The notes beneath the pieces are model-generated. The model searched no databases and had not been told where the DNA came from. It worked only from the letters and a program-made list of their open reading frames with translations. A program made the translations under genes and the position numbers. A stretch of 64,000 nt of DNA. Origin: Prorocentrum cordatum (taxonomy: Eukaryota > Sar > Dinophyceae > Prorocentrales > Prorocentraceae). Every line of letters starts with the position of its first letter. Position 1 is the first letter of the stretch. Where the stretch lies: NCBI GenBank assembly GCA_963575745.1, contig CAUYUJ010016282.1:1544872-1608871 (forward strand), written 5' to 3'. This document shows positions 47,296 to 58,208 of this stretch, piece by piece.

Positions 47296-47418
47296 GCTTG
47301 TTTTCCACCACCACCACCACAAGAAGTAGCAGGGGGTGGGGGTCCTCCTCTTCTTCTTCCTCCTCCTCATCCTCCACCTCCTTCCCCCTCCAACTTATGG
47401 TGGTGGTGGTGGAAAACA
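47296..47418. repeat. Hairpin with CCA/GGT arms
   Basis: TTTTCCACCACCACCACCAC (about 47299) and GTGGTGGTGGTGGAAAAC (about 47401) form arms of about 18 bp around a 75-base pyrimidine-rich loop. Possibly a fold-back element; no target duplication found. Confidence 0.55.
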
Positions 47419-47583
47419 GTCCCATCAGGATGCACACGTGGCCGCTCTTTCTTCCAGCGCTCGGCCCTCGTGTGGCCGGGCGCGCCGGCTCTCCGCGTGT
47501 GCGTCCAGCCAGTGGCTTCCGCATGCTCCCGATGCGAATCCGGCTGTGTACGCGTGTTCCGGCTTCTGGCTCAATGCGGCAGA

Positions 47584-47758
47584 TTGGGCGTGGCTTCATG
47601 GGGGGTTCACAAATAGGGGGGTCAGAAACGGTCCCCTTTCGTGCCCCTTTCGGGCCCCTCCGGAGCCCCAGGGGGCTCGTTTAGGCACCGTTTGGGTACC
47701 TTTTCGGACCACCCTCGCCACCCCCCCATTTGTGACCCCCCTTTTACGCAACGCCCAA
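47584..47758. mobile_element. MITE, 175 bp, with 5-bp target duplication
   Basis: Both ends start TTGGGCGT when read inward. The arms stay alignable for about 38 bp, with GGGGGGTTCACAAAT on the left and, on the minus strand, GGGGGGTCACAAATGG on the right (roughly 31 of 38 matches). The direct repeat GCAGA flanks it exactly (47579-47583 and 47759-47763). There is no coding capacity. Confidence 0.65.
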
Positions 47759-47858
47759 GCAGAGTACCGTTGGCACCAGCCTGACCGTTGTGTCGGGGCC
47801 TAGGACCGCGGTGCTGCCGCACGAGGACTAGTGCAGTACATGTTTTGCATGTGTACAT

Positions 47859-48060
47859 GTCGGGGGTGAGGGGTGAGATCGCAGTGAAACGGAGAGCCGC
47901 CCACCTTGGAGTCGGTTTCGGTTCCGTGTTCGTGCCGTGCGGAAGAGGGGAAGCTGCGCAGGCGGGCGACAGGAATGAACCTTTCTCTGGCTACGGCGCC
48001 GCTGGGCCAGAAGACCGCCTATCACCTGGTTGGCCGGCGGTGGCCGTGGGTGTTTCGTCG
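47859..48060 (+). repeat. R250 block, copy c
   Basis: GGGGTGAGATCGCAGTGAAACG, then GCGGGCGACAGGA: a diverged R250 block. It is followed not by GGTGTCCCG units but directly by a reversed TE-A minisatellite, the same neighbour as at 63.69 kb. Confidence 0.6.
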
Positions 48061-48742
48061 GTGCCCAGGCCCCACCACTGTCCCCACTGTTCCCACCATT
48101 GTCCCCGCTGTCCCCACCAGTGCCCCCACCAGTGTCTCACTGTCCCCACTGTCCCACCACGATCCCAGTCTCCCCACTTTCCCCAAGGTCCCCACCACTG
48201 TCCCACTGTTCCCACCACTGTCCCACCGTCCCCACTGTCCCCGCCGCTGTCCCACTGTGCTGTCCCACTGTCCCCACCACTGTCCCACTGTCCCCACTGT
48301 CCCCACCACTCTCCCCATTGTACTACTGTCCCACCACCGTCGTCACCACCGCCTTCACCACTGTCCCCACCACTACCGTCCCCACCACTGTCCCACTGTC
48401 CCCACCACTGTCCCGCTGTCCCCTCACCACTGTCCCCACCAACACCGTCCCCACCACTGTCCGCACCACTGTCCCGCTGTCCCCACACCACTGTCCCCAC
48501 CACCACCGTCCCCGCTGTCCCAATATCCCCACCACTGTCCAACTGTCCTGAGGAGCGGGAATCGTTTGCCGGCAGCGAGGGGGGGGTGGGGGGGAGTTCG
48601 AACCGGTAGTGACCCCCACTGGTTTTCGAGGGGGGGGGGGTTCGAACCGGTAGTTACCCCCCCCTTTCATGATGAATTGGGGGGGGTTCGAACTGGTAGT
48701 GACCCCCCCTGGTTTTCCGCCAGCAGCGGTGGAACACGCTCT
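48061..48742 (-). mobile_element. TE-A copy 2, reverse orientation, one end missing
   Basis: CCACTGTCCCC minisatellite (48068-48545), the reverse complement of copy 1, then TTCGAACCGGTAGTGACCCC modules with G runs. The right terminal repeat CAGCAGCGGTGGAACACGCTCT ends at 48742. The left end lacks a terminal repeat and fuses to R250, so the copy is truncated. Confidence 0.65.
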
Positions 48743-48837
48743 GTCAGAGATCGGTTGAGAGATCTAAAGTGAGATTGAGTGTGAGTTCGATATGTGAGAT
48801 CGATCGTGACATCGATAGTTAAGTCGATATATTGGAA

Positions 48838-49637
48838 AGAGCGTGTTCTACTGCTGCTGGCGGAAAACCAGGGGGGTCACTACCGGTTCGAACCCCTCCC
48901 CGCCCCCCCCCTCCGGAAAACCGGGGGGGGTCACTACCGGTTCGAACCCCTCCCCCCCCCCCAGTTCATCATGAAAAGGGAAAAGGGGGGGGGGTCACTA
49001 CCGGTTCGAACCCCCCCCCCCCTCGAAAACCGAGGGGGGGTGCGGACAGTGGTGGGGACGGTGGTGGTGGGGACAGTGGTGAGGGGACAGCGGGACAGTG
49101 GTGGGGACAGTGGGACAGTGGTGGGGACGGTAGTGGTGGGGACAGTGGTGAGGACAATGGTGGGAACAGTGGGGACAGTGGGACAGTGGTGGGGACGGTG
49201 GTGGTGGGGACAGTGGTGTGGGGACAGTGGGAATGTGGTGGAAACAGTAGGACAGTGGAGGGTACAGTGGTGGTGGGGACAGTGGTGAAGGCGGTGGCGA
49301 GGACGGCGGTGGGACAATGGGACAGAGGTACAGTGGGGACAGTGGTGGGGACAGTGGGGACAGTGGTGGGAACAGTGGGACAGCTCAGTGGTTCGAACCG
49401 GTAGTGACCCCCCCTCCGGTTTTCGAGGGGGGGGGGGGTTCGAACCGGTAGTGACCCCCCCCGGTTTTCGAGTTCGAGGGGGGGGGGGGGGGTTAGGGGA
49501 GGGGGGGGTTTTGCTGGGGGAAGGGGGGGGGGGGGGCCAGCAGGGGGGGGGGGGATTTTCGGATGGCGGGGGGGAACCCCGGGTTCCGGAGGAAAAGGGC
49601 GGCAATTTTCCACAGTAAAGCGGCGGTGGATCACGCT
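48838..49637 (+). mobile_element. TE-A copy 3
   Basis: Left end AGAGCGTGTTCTACTGCTGC, three homopolymer/GGTTCGAACC modules, a GGGGACAGTGG minisatellite (49045-49385), two modules, and right end CGGCGGTGGATCACGCTT. The right end runs into T, CT and AT microsatellites (49637-49695). Sequence on both sides is the GTGAGATCGATA array, so it inserted there. ATATATTG at 48827-48834 and 49689-49696 may be its target duplication, but the second copy lies in an AT run. Confidence 0.7.
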
Positions 49638-49696
49638 TTTTTTTTTTCTCTCTCTCTCTCTCTCTCTCTCACTCTCTCATATATATATATATATTG

Positions 49697-50035
49697 AGAA
49701 CGATAGTGACATCGATAGTGATGTCTCGTCAGTGTCCCGTCGGTGTCCAGTAGTGCGATCGCCAGTGGGATCGATAGTGAGACCGATACGCAGACCGATA
49801 GTGAGATCGATAGTAAGACCGATACTGATACCGATAGCTAGATCGATGGCTTGATCGATAGTGAGATCGATGGTGAGTTCGATAGTGAGGTCGATTGTAA
49901 GTCGATAGTGAGGTTCATGTTGAGACCGATAGTGAGATCGATCACGAGATCGATAGTGTGATCGATTGCGTGAGACGTTGGTTCCTCCCCCAACCCTGAA
50001 CCTCCTTATCTCCCGAAGGGTGTCGTAAAGGTAGA
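49697..50035 (+). repeat. GTGAGATCGATA array and R250 end module
   Basis: A 12-base repeat (49700-49975), then GACGTTGGTTCCTCC and CCTTATCTCCCGAAGGGTG (49975-50030), the module that also closes R250 composite copy a at 30655-30712. The 12-mer sequence continues left of TE-A copy 3 (48750-48826). Confidence 0.65.
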
Positions 50036-50189
50036 TATGTTATTCAGCGCGGACTCCAATCAGTGAATTCTTGTAATCCGTGGTGTGCAATCTAAGTGGT
50101 CGTAATCAATGTGGTGCAATCTAGGCGGTCCTGGCCATGTTGTGCAATATTTGTGGTGCACAGCAAGGTGAAGCAACGCGAAGAGCTTG

Positions 50190-50400
50190 GAAAACAGTGC
50201 AACGCAAAGCAATGCGCTGCAACACACAACAATGCAATGCGATACAATGCAATGCAACGAATTGCAAAGCAATGCAACGCAATGCAGACACATGTTGAGA
50301 CATGATTGGAATGCAAAGCAATGCAATGCTAGGCAAAATGATGCAAATTAGTGCAAAGCAATGCAACGCGATGCAATGGAATGCAGCTATGATTAGTTTT
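50190..50400 (+). repeat. AATGC pentamer array
   Basis: Degenerate repeat of GCAAT / GCAAA pentamers, such as AAGCAATGCAACGCAATGCA. Frames rich in Cys/His on the minus strand arise from the repeat. Confidence 0.75.
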
Positions 50401-50682
50401 GCTATGCTGTGCGAGTGGACGAGTGATAGTGGACGAGTGCGAATGGACGAGTTGAAGTGGCTGCGACGGACTGCGGCGACGGGCGGCATCGAGCTGGCTG
50501 GACCAGCACTGCGGCACACTTGCACGGCGGCGACGGGCGGCAACGAGCCGGCCCCGGACCGGCACTGGGGCTCCAGCTATTTCAGAACGCAAGAATTTCT
50601 GCGTGCAAGCACGGTGTGTGAAATCTAGGAGGTGCTGGGGTGAGGTCGAATTGAAGTGGAGATTCCCTTTCCCAGGACATCG

Positions 50683-50872
50683 TCGGTATCGTTTATTCGA
50701 TCCCCATCCCCATCTCCATCGCCTTCGAGACCCCCACCAAATTACCACCCCAGTTGGGGATGCACCCCTAGAAACCCGAAGAGAACGACCTATATCCCCA
50801 TCTAGGAGGGTAAATCGGGCAGTGGGGCCCAGGCCACGCCGCTGGGGATGGGGATCGGTTAAACGATACTCA
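50683..50872. mobile_element. MITE-like element of about 190 bp
   Basis: Left arm GTATCGTTTATTCGATCCCC (from 50686, continuing ATCCCC) and right arm, on the minus strand from 50869, GTATCGTTTAACCGATCCCC: 24 of 26 bases match. CATCG lies just outside both ends (50678-50682 and 50873-50877) and may be a 5-bp target duplication. It sits at the 5' border of R250 copy d. Confidence 0.6.
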
Positions 50873-50877
50873 CATCG

Positions 50878-51445
50878 GTTTCAGTTTCGTGTACGTGTCG
50901 TGCGTGCGGGCGAGGCGAAGCCGCGTGGCCGGGCGGGAAGAAGGACAACTCCTCTGGCCAGGGCGCTGCTGGGCCGAAAAAGACCGCCCTCCTGGATTGT
51001 CTGGCCTTGGCCGGGGTATCCCGACGGTGTCCCGATGGTGTCTTGGTGGTGTCCCGATTCGTGTCCCGATTGGTGTCCCGATGGTGATTTGTCGGGGGTG
51101 GACAGAACCCCCAGCAGTGACACGTCGATTAGTGAATTGTCCGTTTTCGGTTCTCGAGAGGGCGCCGTGGCCGTTACTTTCCAGGCTTGCGCCCACCAGG
51201 TTTGGGCCTCAGGTCGTTTTCACTAAACCACGTTCTACTAAAGGGGGGGGTGTCCATCACCGAATTTGGAGGTGTCCCGACGGTGTCCCGATGGTGTCCC
51301 GCCGGTGCCCCGATTGGTGTCCCGATTGGTGTCCCGATGGGTGCCTCGATGGCGTCCCTTATGGCAAGCATCGCAGTTTTCATCAGGTGGCGCCTCCCCC
51401 CCACAACGTCTTTCTCACCCGACGGGTGGTCGTAACTATATGTAT
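50878..51445 (+). repeat. R250 composite repeat, copy d
   Basis: R250 core (TTTCGTGTACGTGTCGTGCG, GCGGGCGAGGCGAAGCCGCG) then GGTGTCCCGAT units in two sets (51015-51090, 51270-51350), and an end module CTTTCTCACCCGACGGGTGG (51405-51430). Shorter than copy a and without the GAT array. Confidence 0.6.
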
Positions 51446-51689
51446 GTACGGATGTCTACAAGATTGCACTGGTGCTTCGCGCCGTTCACCTTGGTCCTTC
51501 AATTTTTGGCATGCAGGCAGGAGAAGAGAGGGGTATTTAAGTAATTTTCAGTTGTGTGTGTTGCCCGTGTTGGTTATTTTCCTTTTCCATCCCTCATTTT
51601 TCCTCTTCCTTGCTCTCCCGTGCCCCGCGATCCCTTCCCGTCCTCCACAATTGTTTGTTTTTTTTGCGGAGGATCCTGCTGTGAGAGCC

Positions 51690-52030
51690 TCTCGGGGTCT
51701 TCATGATATTGTTCTGGGAGGGTTTTGGGGGGCTTCTGGACTGGGTGCCGCTGGGGGTGTCCTCGGGCCACCTTGCTGCGAACCACGGTCCCCCTCAACG
51801 ACCGGGCGACGATTTATAGTACGTCGGTGGGCGCCTTGGGGCCATATCGGGCCGTCATGGGGCTCTTTTCGGGCCATCTTTGGGCCCAGTTGGGGCGTCT
51901 TGGAACTTTGGGACTCTTTTGGACTCTCTGGAAGATCTTTGGGATTGCTTTGGGACAGGTATGATGGTCTCTCGGGCGGTCTCGGTCGCATTTGTGTTTT
52001 CGTTTCGATGGCCTCTTGGGGGTGTTCTTT
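51690..52030 (+). repeat. CTTGGGGCC minisatellite, copy at 51.7 kb
   Basis: GGGGCCATATCGGGCCGTCATGG-type words in plus orientation. 51446-51689 holds nothing recognisable. Confidence 0.6.
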
Positions 52031-52816
52031 GGGCTGGTTTTGCCGTCTACGGGGGCCCTGGGGCCGATCCAATAGGAGTTTTCGCGGGTCAGTTTGGCCG
52101 CCCGGCAGGGGCGTCCATGAGGCCAGGAGGCCAGGAAAGTTTGTTGTAAAGTGCCTTGCAATTGCGTGAGAGGGAGCCCAAGATCTGGAAGATTTGTTTC
52201 TTTTTGTGGGATATTGTTCCCGGGTTTCCAGATTCGTAGAAGTACTTGACCAGATGAGGTGAGTTGCGCCAGCATTGTCAGCATGAGTAGCACAGTGCCG
52301 CGCAGCGTGGTCCCCCCCGCTCCCTTTTCTTTTCCCAGCGAGGACGGGAGAGGGCCCAATGGGCTTCCTGAGGCCCATAGGAGGCCAAACAACGTCCTCG
52401 ATCTTGCTGCTGCTGCGCTCGCGCCACACGAAGTCGGTTCGCAGTGTCCACGAACCTCCTCCTCTTTCTCCTCCTCCGTCCCGTTCGTTCGTTCTCCCAG
52501 TGAAAGTGTAGGAGATCTCCCGAGGGAGTCGGGAAGGTGCTCTGCATGCATTGCCCGCATGATGACAGCAGCAGTGTATGACAGCAGCAGTGTATGACAG
52601 GGCGGGTCGACCGACGCCGCTCTGGCTCAAGCCGGTCTGTAGATAGCCGAGGACACTCTCGTGCAGACCCGACACGTGGCGGCCCAGCCTCCATCCCAGT
52701 CTCCATAACCACGACGACTCAGATCTCATATTCCATATTCTTCTCCCTCTTCATCCAGACCTTGCACCAGATCATTGTAGTGGCGAGCTCGAGCGTTTCA
52801 CCGGCGGACGCGCCAT
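52031..52816. other. Unassigned sequence
   Basis: A 17-base unit is repeated at 52561-52600 (ATGACAGCAGCAGTGT). No gene recognised. Confidence 0.35.
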
Positions 52817-53494
52817 GTGCGGACCTCCTCTGGCAGACTCGCGAGGAGTAGGAGGAGGAGGAATACGTACCCAGAAGTCAACTTGGTAGCGGAGCAGGTG
52901 CGATCTTGTACCTGCTCCCAGTACGCGTTGGCTGAAGTCGTTCACATACGTACGGACAGTCTCATCCACTGCGCAACCAATATATCAAGCTGGCGGGCAT
53001 GCCTTATGGTGGAGTTGGAGCGGGCCCCAATGCTGGATTCATTACGCAGTGCACCGGCGGTGGTACTACAGTTCGGAGGACTAGCACGAGAGACATCAAG
53101 ACACGTACCACCAGAACTGCTTCAAGACGGAGTATGTCTTGATCATCGCGACGGCCATGAACATCGGTGGCCTTCGGGGGTGGATAGTTTGATTCATGGT
53201 CTTCCAAGAAAGCTCTTGCCATTAGAAGTTGAGACGGCGATTACTAGCATGACGAATATCGTAGTCTTTCGTCGCAAGCTGGTCGGACCGATAGATCAGA
53301 CGTTGGCCAGAATTAACCTCTTGAAGTTCAACGCGGAGCATCTAAAGAGTTCACATGGTGGTACCGAAATTCGCGTGGATGTTGCTGAATGCGTTTGGAG
53401 TGCCGCCGAATCGGTGGGCTCAATGTTTGGCAGCCGCTGGAGGCAACTTAGCGACAACCGAAGCGGAACTTGCGGCGATGACATCATTCAGTAG
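52817..53494 (+). pseudogene. Possible gag-like protein
   Basis: A 225-codon frame of balanced composition, unlike the repeat-derived frames elsewhere (VETAITSMTNIVVFRRKLVG, LARINLLKFNAEHLKSSHGG). Position before a protease-like frame suggests gag. No zinc knuckle or other motif is visible, so the call is weak. Confidence 0.3.
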
Positions 53495-54338
53495 ACGGCA
53501 GCATCATCTCTATGAACGAAGCGGACCGGTATAGGCCGCGCATCAATCAAGGCATAATCAGCAGCATCATTACACGGACCAGATTCGAAGAGATACGGAT
53601 GGATTTTCTTCCCGGACAACGGGCAACAACCACAAGACGCTGGCATTCGCGCAGGAGACCAGCATCCTTACTTCCCTGGGGCGGCCTCGTCGTCATCCGG
53701 ATCACTGCGAGGGGGAGCAGCTGGAGGACAGAACGGGACGTACAATTCAGATACATGTTACAACAACGAGGGCCCAGACGCGACCAAGACGAGTGGCGAT
53801 GACGGCGCGCCCCTGACCGAGACCACGATACAGTTGGGAGCGAACATCCCTGACGGACCGACCGCTTCACAAACATCGCTATTCCAGCAACGGAAGAGGC
53901 ACAGGGAGAAAGGGTCCTCGGCTTCAGCGTAACAACAAGTGGCCTTTCTTTTCGGAAGTTGGCGATGGAGCTCGTTGTCCGTATTGCATCTGGAATGCTC
54001 ACGAACACTGCGAACGAAACAGCGAAGGCGAAAGGACCAACCCGCGCGGTTCCAACGAACAGCCGCTCAAGTGCGACCACTGAGAAACACCTCTGGCGAA
54101 AGCGTGGTGCCCCGGGAGCTGTCGAGTACTGATTGCGTCGAGCTAACGCGGGCAGCAAAGGCTACATGACGACGGGTAACGATCCCAGCGCGGCTACTGT
54201 TAGTAACGGCGGCCGGCCTTCCAGTGCACTACAGCACTGGTAACAGCTGACTGGGCAGCCCTCAGCGTCGCCGATGACAAGAAACTTCTTCATGACCCCG
54301 AAAAGGAGATAGAGTACGAGGACAGCTACTACCCAGAG

Positions 54339-55127
54339 GTGAAGGACCAGGTCTGCGTCGAGCACGAGACGGGGGAGGGCTCGCGCCTGTGCGAGTCACA
54401 GTCCCGGCCAGGCATGCCACCGGAAGAGGTTGCCCGCCGTGGCTGCGCCTCGTTGGTTTCGCGGGGCCTGTTCTCGACTCCGTCGGGGTATGTGGCTGTC
54501 GGGAACCAGACCTTGCAGATGATGGAGCAGACGCGGATGCGCCATCTGCAGGAGGATATCGACGCTGGCCGATCATCAGAGGCATTGGTCGAGAGCACGG
54601 ATGTTTACGTCCTGAAGTGGTTTAGGGCCCAGCGTTCGAGCGGCATGGCGAGACCAGGCAGGTTCTTGGGGGCGACGAGGGTCGATGGCGCGGAGCGCCA
54701 GCTGATCGACCCGGGATCCTACGACAATTTTGCGGGTAGCAGGTGGGTCGGGCGACGAGGTGACCTGGCTCGAGAGGCGCGGCTGACCCCGATCCAGACG
54801 GAGATGGGCGAGTCCATCGGCGCGGGAGGCGCCGGCGCGGGCGCGCAGATTGCCGTGGGGGGGAAAAAAAAAAAACAAAAACAAAAAAACATGCCGGGCG
54901 TCGCCGAGGATGTCCAGGGCAAGGCCAGCCAGATAGACCACCTCGCCCCGGCGGTCCCCAGTTCCGATTTGCCCGCGTTGCGGGGGCAGCGACGCCTCGA
55001 GAAGAATTGGGCAGTACTGGGCGTGATCAACCGCGAGTTGTACCTGCGCGGACCAGAGAGGATCCGCTTCACTCCTCCAACTGGCACGCTAACATCTGAC
55101 ATATCCATGTCGCGATCAGCACTCTAA
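54339..55127 (+). pseudogene. Retropepsin-like segment
   Basis: A 262-codon frame whose middle reads QLIDPGSYDNFAGSRWV (residues 121-137), resembling the active-site flap of retroelement aspartic proteases (LxDTGA/SxNLxGxxW), with Pro in place of Thr. Downstream is an A-rich tract (54868-54891) translated as KKKKQKQKN, odd inside a protease and similar to LINE tails, so part of the frame may be a junction. Such a protease would process the polyprotein. Confidence is limited because only one short motif supports it. Confidence 0.4.
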
Positions 55128-56569
55128 TGACTGCCAGTATTTCATTATCTGGGCGGAGGCATGGACGCTGGGGGCAGGGGGAAGCCGAAGCCAGCGAGTT
55201 GGCGTTCGAGCGGGGCGAAGGATCGCCAGGACGAGGGCTACAAGACGCCATCGACCGCCTCGACAGCTGCTTGCCCAAGGAGTCCGGCGCCCCATTGAAG
55301 TCGCGGACCGCTGCCACCAAGCGGCGGCGGCGCCGCGGCGGAGCGGGTGGCCTGGCACTCGGATGCTCCAGAGCAGGATCCAGAGATGATCGTGATCAAC
55401 AATGACAACGGCAATTCGATACGCGAGAAGTTGCTGGATCAGGCGAACATCAAGCTCGTTCGATTGAGGCTTCTGCGCTCGTCGACCATGGAATGCGTTC
55501 TCAGGCCCCTGAAGCGGGGGAAGTGTCGGGGGGCTTGGACGCGTCTCCAACGCGCCACTGTAGACCTCACTTGCAAGCAGGGAAGGACGAGAAGGCAGGA
55601 GCAGAGACTAATGGCGGCCTCGATACTCATTTCTCTTCTCACTCAATGGTGATCCGCATTGCTGAACGACTCGCAGACAACGAGTGATGTTTGGCAAGGC
55701 GAGGACATCCTGAGAGCGACGACGACGACGTTGCCGCGTTACCAGGAAACAGGATGACTGACCACCGATGGCGCAGCTACTTGTAGTCGGGAAGGGACTT
55801 GGCGCCTACGACGCGTCAGAGGTTCTTCATCAACGTTGGTCGCAGCTCTGAACCATGTCGATGTGGCCAGACCGAGACGGGCCATCGTCGCTCCACTGGC
55901 ACCGACCACCCTGCGTTGGAGGGCCAGTGTCTGGCGTCTTTTCCTCGACAGAACCGACTTCTAGAGGGGCTGGCAGAGATGGTGGAGATCGGTGACCGTG
56001 CGCCCGTAGAGGACGAACGTGCCGCCCCATATCCTCAGGCGGGGCCGGATGAGCCAGTGGATATTCATCTGTCGGCGAAGGCGAACAAGACGGCGCGTTT
56101 CTCCCCCGCGGATTCGGCCAAGGCCTTCGAGGACAAGTTACCCGAAAGGCGGAAGGACAGGACCCCAATAATAATCTCAAACGGATCTTGGACTCAGAGG
56201 TGATGGGTGATTGTGGCGAGGAAGCCGGGTTCACTGCTATCGGGGGAACTGCGCTGACGGGAGATGCCAGGGAATGCGAGGTGATGGGCCAACTCATGGA
56301 GCACAGCGGCTTCCACGCGCGGGGTCATCGGTCGACTTCGAGATGATCGACTCGCGGAGCGAGCTCAACATTGCTTGGGCATCTTATCAGGCCGATCCTT
56401 CCTGTCGGAGGCGAAGCAGGACGTCGGCGACTTCATCGCGCACGCGGGAGGTGAAGGGCGAGCGACCCAGCTGCTTGTTCGGAGACATTACACCGGAAGA
56501 AGCAATTTCGACGCAGTCATGGGGGCGGGCCTCTTGCAGCATGATGGGGGGGACTAGTCACAACGTCAC

Positions 56570-57110
56570 TTGCGAGAGGTGTGCCCTTCTGTGGTCGCCA
56601 TGGCGCCTCGACGCACGGCTGCCGCAGGATGGCGCGCGGTGAACGAAGCGATCGGTAGCCGAGTGCATCGTCGCAAGGCCGAAATGTCCTATCACATGTG
56701 TAGGACTTGCGCGAATGTGGCTCGCATTCAGAATGACGGAGGGCGACGCAATGTGAAGGAACTGCCTTGCAGAAATCGGATATGCATCATGCCGGAATGG
56801 CTCAGTTTACCAAAGAAAAACATGGCGCGGGTGCGATTCGACGAGCGCTTTCTGGAATTGAGGAACGACAAGAAAGCCCATGAGCAAACCAGAGAAGGCA
56901 TGGGCCATCGACCTCGATCGAAAGCATGCGACCGGCGACGCGCGCATGGGGAATTTTCGAGAAAGGATACGAGACCTTCGCTGATATGGACCTGGCTGTT
57001 TGCACGTGCGCTGGCGGATGGTATCTCCTAGTTGATATGGCTTCGGGAACAGCATTCACGACGGTCGATGTACCCTGTGGCAGTCGCGTATCTTCGATTG
57101 AATCCAGACG
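56570..57110 (+). pseudogene. Integrase remnant: zinc-binding domain and core start
   Basis: EAIGSRVHRRKAEMSYHMCR with TCANVARIQ (about 56645-56735) gives the His...Cys-x2-Cys layout of the HHCC domain. About 90 residues on, in another frame, FADMDLAVCTCAGGWYLLVD then MASGTAFTTVDVP (about 56977-57078) matches the first-Asp strand of the DDE core (DxFxxxxxxGxxyLlxVDxASgf). The frame changes once between them and is lost soon after. Integrase would join element cDNA to the chromosome; this copy cannot. Confidence 0.5.
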
Positions 57111-57751
57111 GAGTTCCTGCGGCGATCGACCCTCCACCTGGACTACCTGTTCCATCACCTCCTGCAAAGGCTGCACCACCCCCGCCCGAGCCTCCTGTTC
57201 CGCGAGCCCGTCGACGGGCAGCAGCAGGACCGGGTGCGATAAACTATTGCCCTGGATGTCGGGGGGGTCGCGCGAGGACCCACCCCGCTAGCAATCGGAC
57301 CCCCGGGCAGCGCCAGCACCCGCTGTTCGAGTCCGAGGAGTTCCCGCGCCCGGCCTGCCAGGCGGGCAGGGGCAGGTTTGACAGTCGACACGCGCGCGAT
57401 GCCGGTTGTCGCTCGGTCATGGAAGACCCACGGACAGCGGGCACTTCAATCTCGGGGTCGGTTCACGCACGCGACCCCCGAGCTCCGGCCACGCGAGCAG
57501 CTGGGGCAGGACGTCGAGCGCGCCCGACATTGGAGACGAAGAAGAAATGCAGCCTCATCCTGAAGCAGCACCTTCGGGTGGAGCCGGCGCTGCGATTCCT
57601 GAAGGAGCTGACGCTGCTCCTGCTGAGGGGGCCGTCGCGCCGGCCGAAGGCACCATTGCGCCGGCCGGGGGGGCAGGCGCGCCAGCCCGAGCGGGCGCTG
57701 AAGAATCCATCGTACGACGACGGCGCTGCCAGGACGTTGTCTCGCAGATAG

Positions 57752-58093
57752 ATGCTGGCGCGGACTGGGCCCAGTGGGGCAAGGGAAGTGCTATTCAAGG
57801 ACTACGACCTGCTGTCCCAGGGATGGCGCAGCGTACGTTGCGGCGCATGCATGTCCGACTTGCGGCGCGCGCCCGCGCAGCGTCTGCGGAATCTGCTTGC
57901 AGCCGCGGTTCTACCCAGGGAAGTGATCAACATGGTACAGGACGCGGTCGACACTTGCACAGCGTGCCGCGAGTGGCATCAACGAGACAACAACTCGGTC
58001 ACGAGCCTCACCTTGACAGCGAGTTTCAACGAGGGGATATCTGCTTCAGAGTCTACGGCACGGTGGTCTTGGGGTCGGGGTCCGAGGGCATGA
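57752..58093 (+). pseudogene. Second integrase-type zinc-binding segment
   Basis: LREVINMVQDAVDTCTACREW-like sequence (VLPREVINMVQD, CTACREW) followed by TSLTLTASFNEGI matches the end of an HHCC domain and the FNExVQxDLLF strand that opens the integrase core in dinoflagellate retroelements. After FNEG the sensible reading moves to another frame (DICFRVYGTVVLG) and reaches the LINE B target site at 58101. Preceded by a low-complexity A/P/E-rich frame. Confidence 0.45.
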
Positions 58094-58100
58094 CGCTCCC

Positions 58101-58125
58101 AATGTTTGGAGCTCGGTCATTCCAT
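58101..58125 (+). repeat. Target-site duplication of LINE B, left
   Basis: A 25-bp sequence starting AATGTTTGGAGC and ending GTCATTCCAT, identical to 62259-62283. Bases on either side differ (C and T here, A and G there), so the match is bounded. Confidence 0.9.
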
Positions 58126-58208
58126 TGCGCCAGAGATGTTTTCCTTGAACTTGGAATCGTCGAACGCATCGAGCGCGTCGAGGCTGCAGGGGCGGTGGCG
58201 CTCCGTAG

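Larger units (their letters stand above)
52817..58125 (+). mobile_element. Remnant of a protease/integrase-bearing retroelement
   Basis: A chain of plus-strand frames with retroelement features: a possible gag (52817-53494), a retropepsin-like segment (54339-55127), an integrase zinc-binding plus core start (56570-57110), an Ala/Pro/Glu-rich linker (57406-57700) and a second integrase-type zinc-binding segment (57752-58093). The two integrase-type segments suggest rearrangement or two overlapping elements. No RT was recognised and no long terminal repeats were seen. 53495-54338 and 55128-56569 contain frames I cannot assign. LINE B interrupts it at 58125. Confidence 0.45.

Noticed and set aside
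48827-49696. 8-bp target duplication for TE-A copy 3
   Set aside because: ATATATTG on the right lies in an AT microsatellite, so the match is weak evidence. I mention it but do not rely on it.
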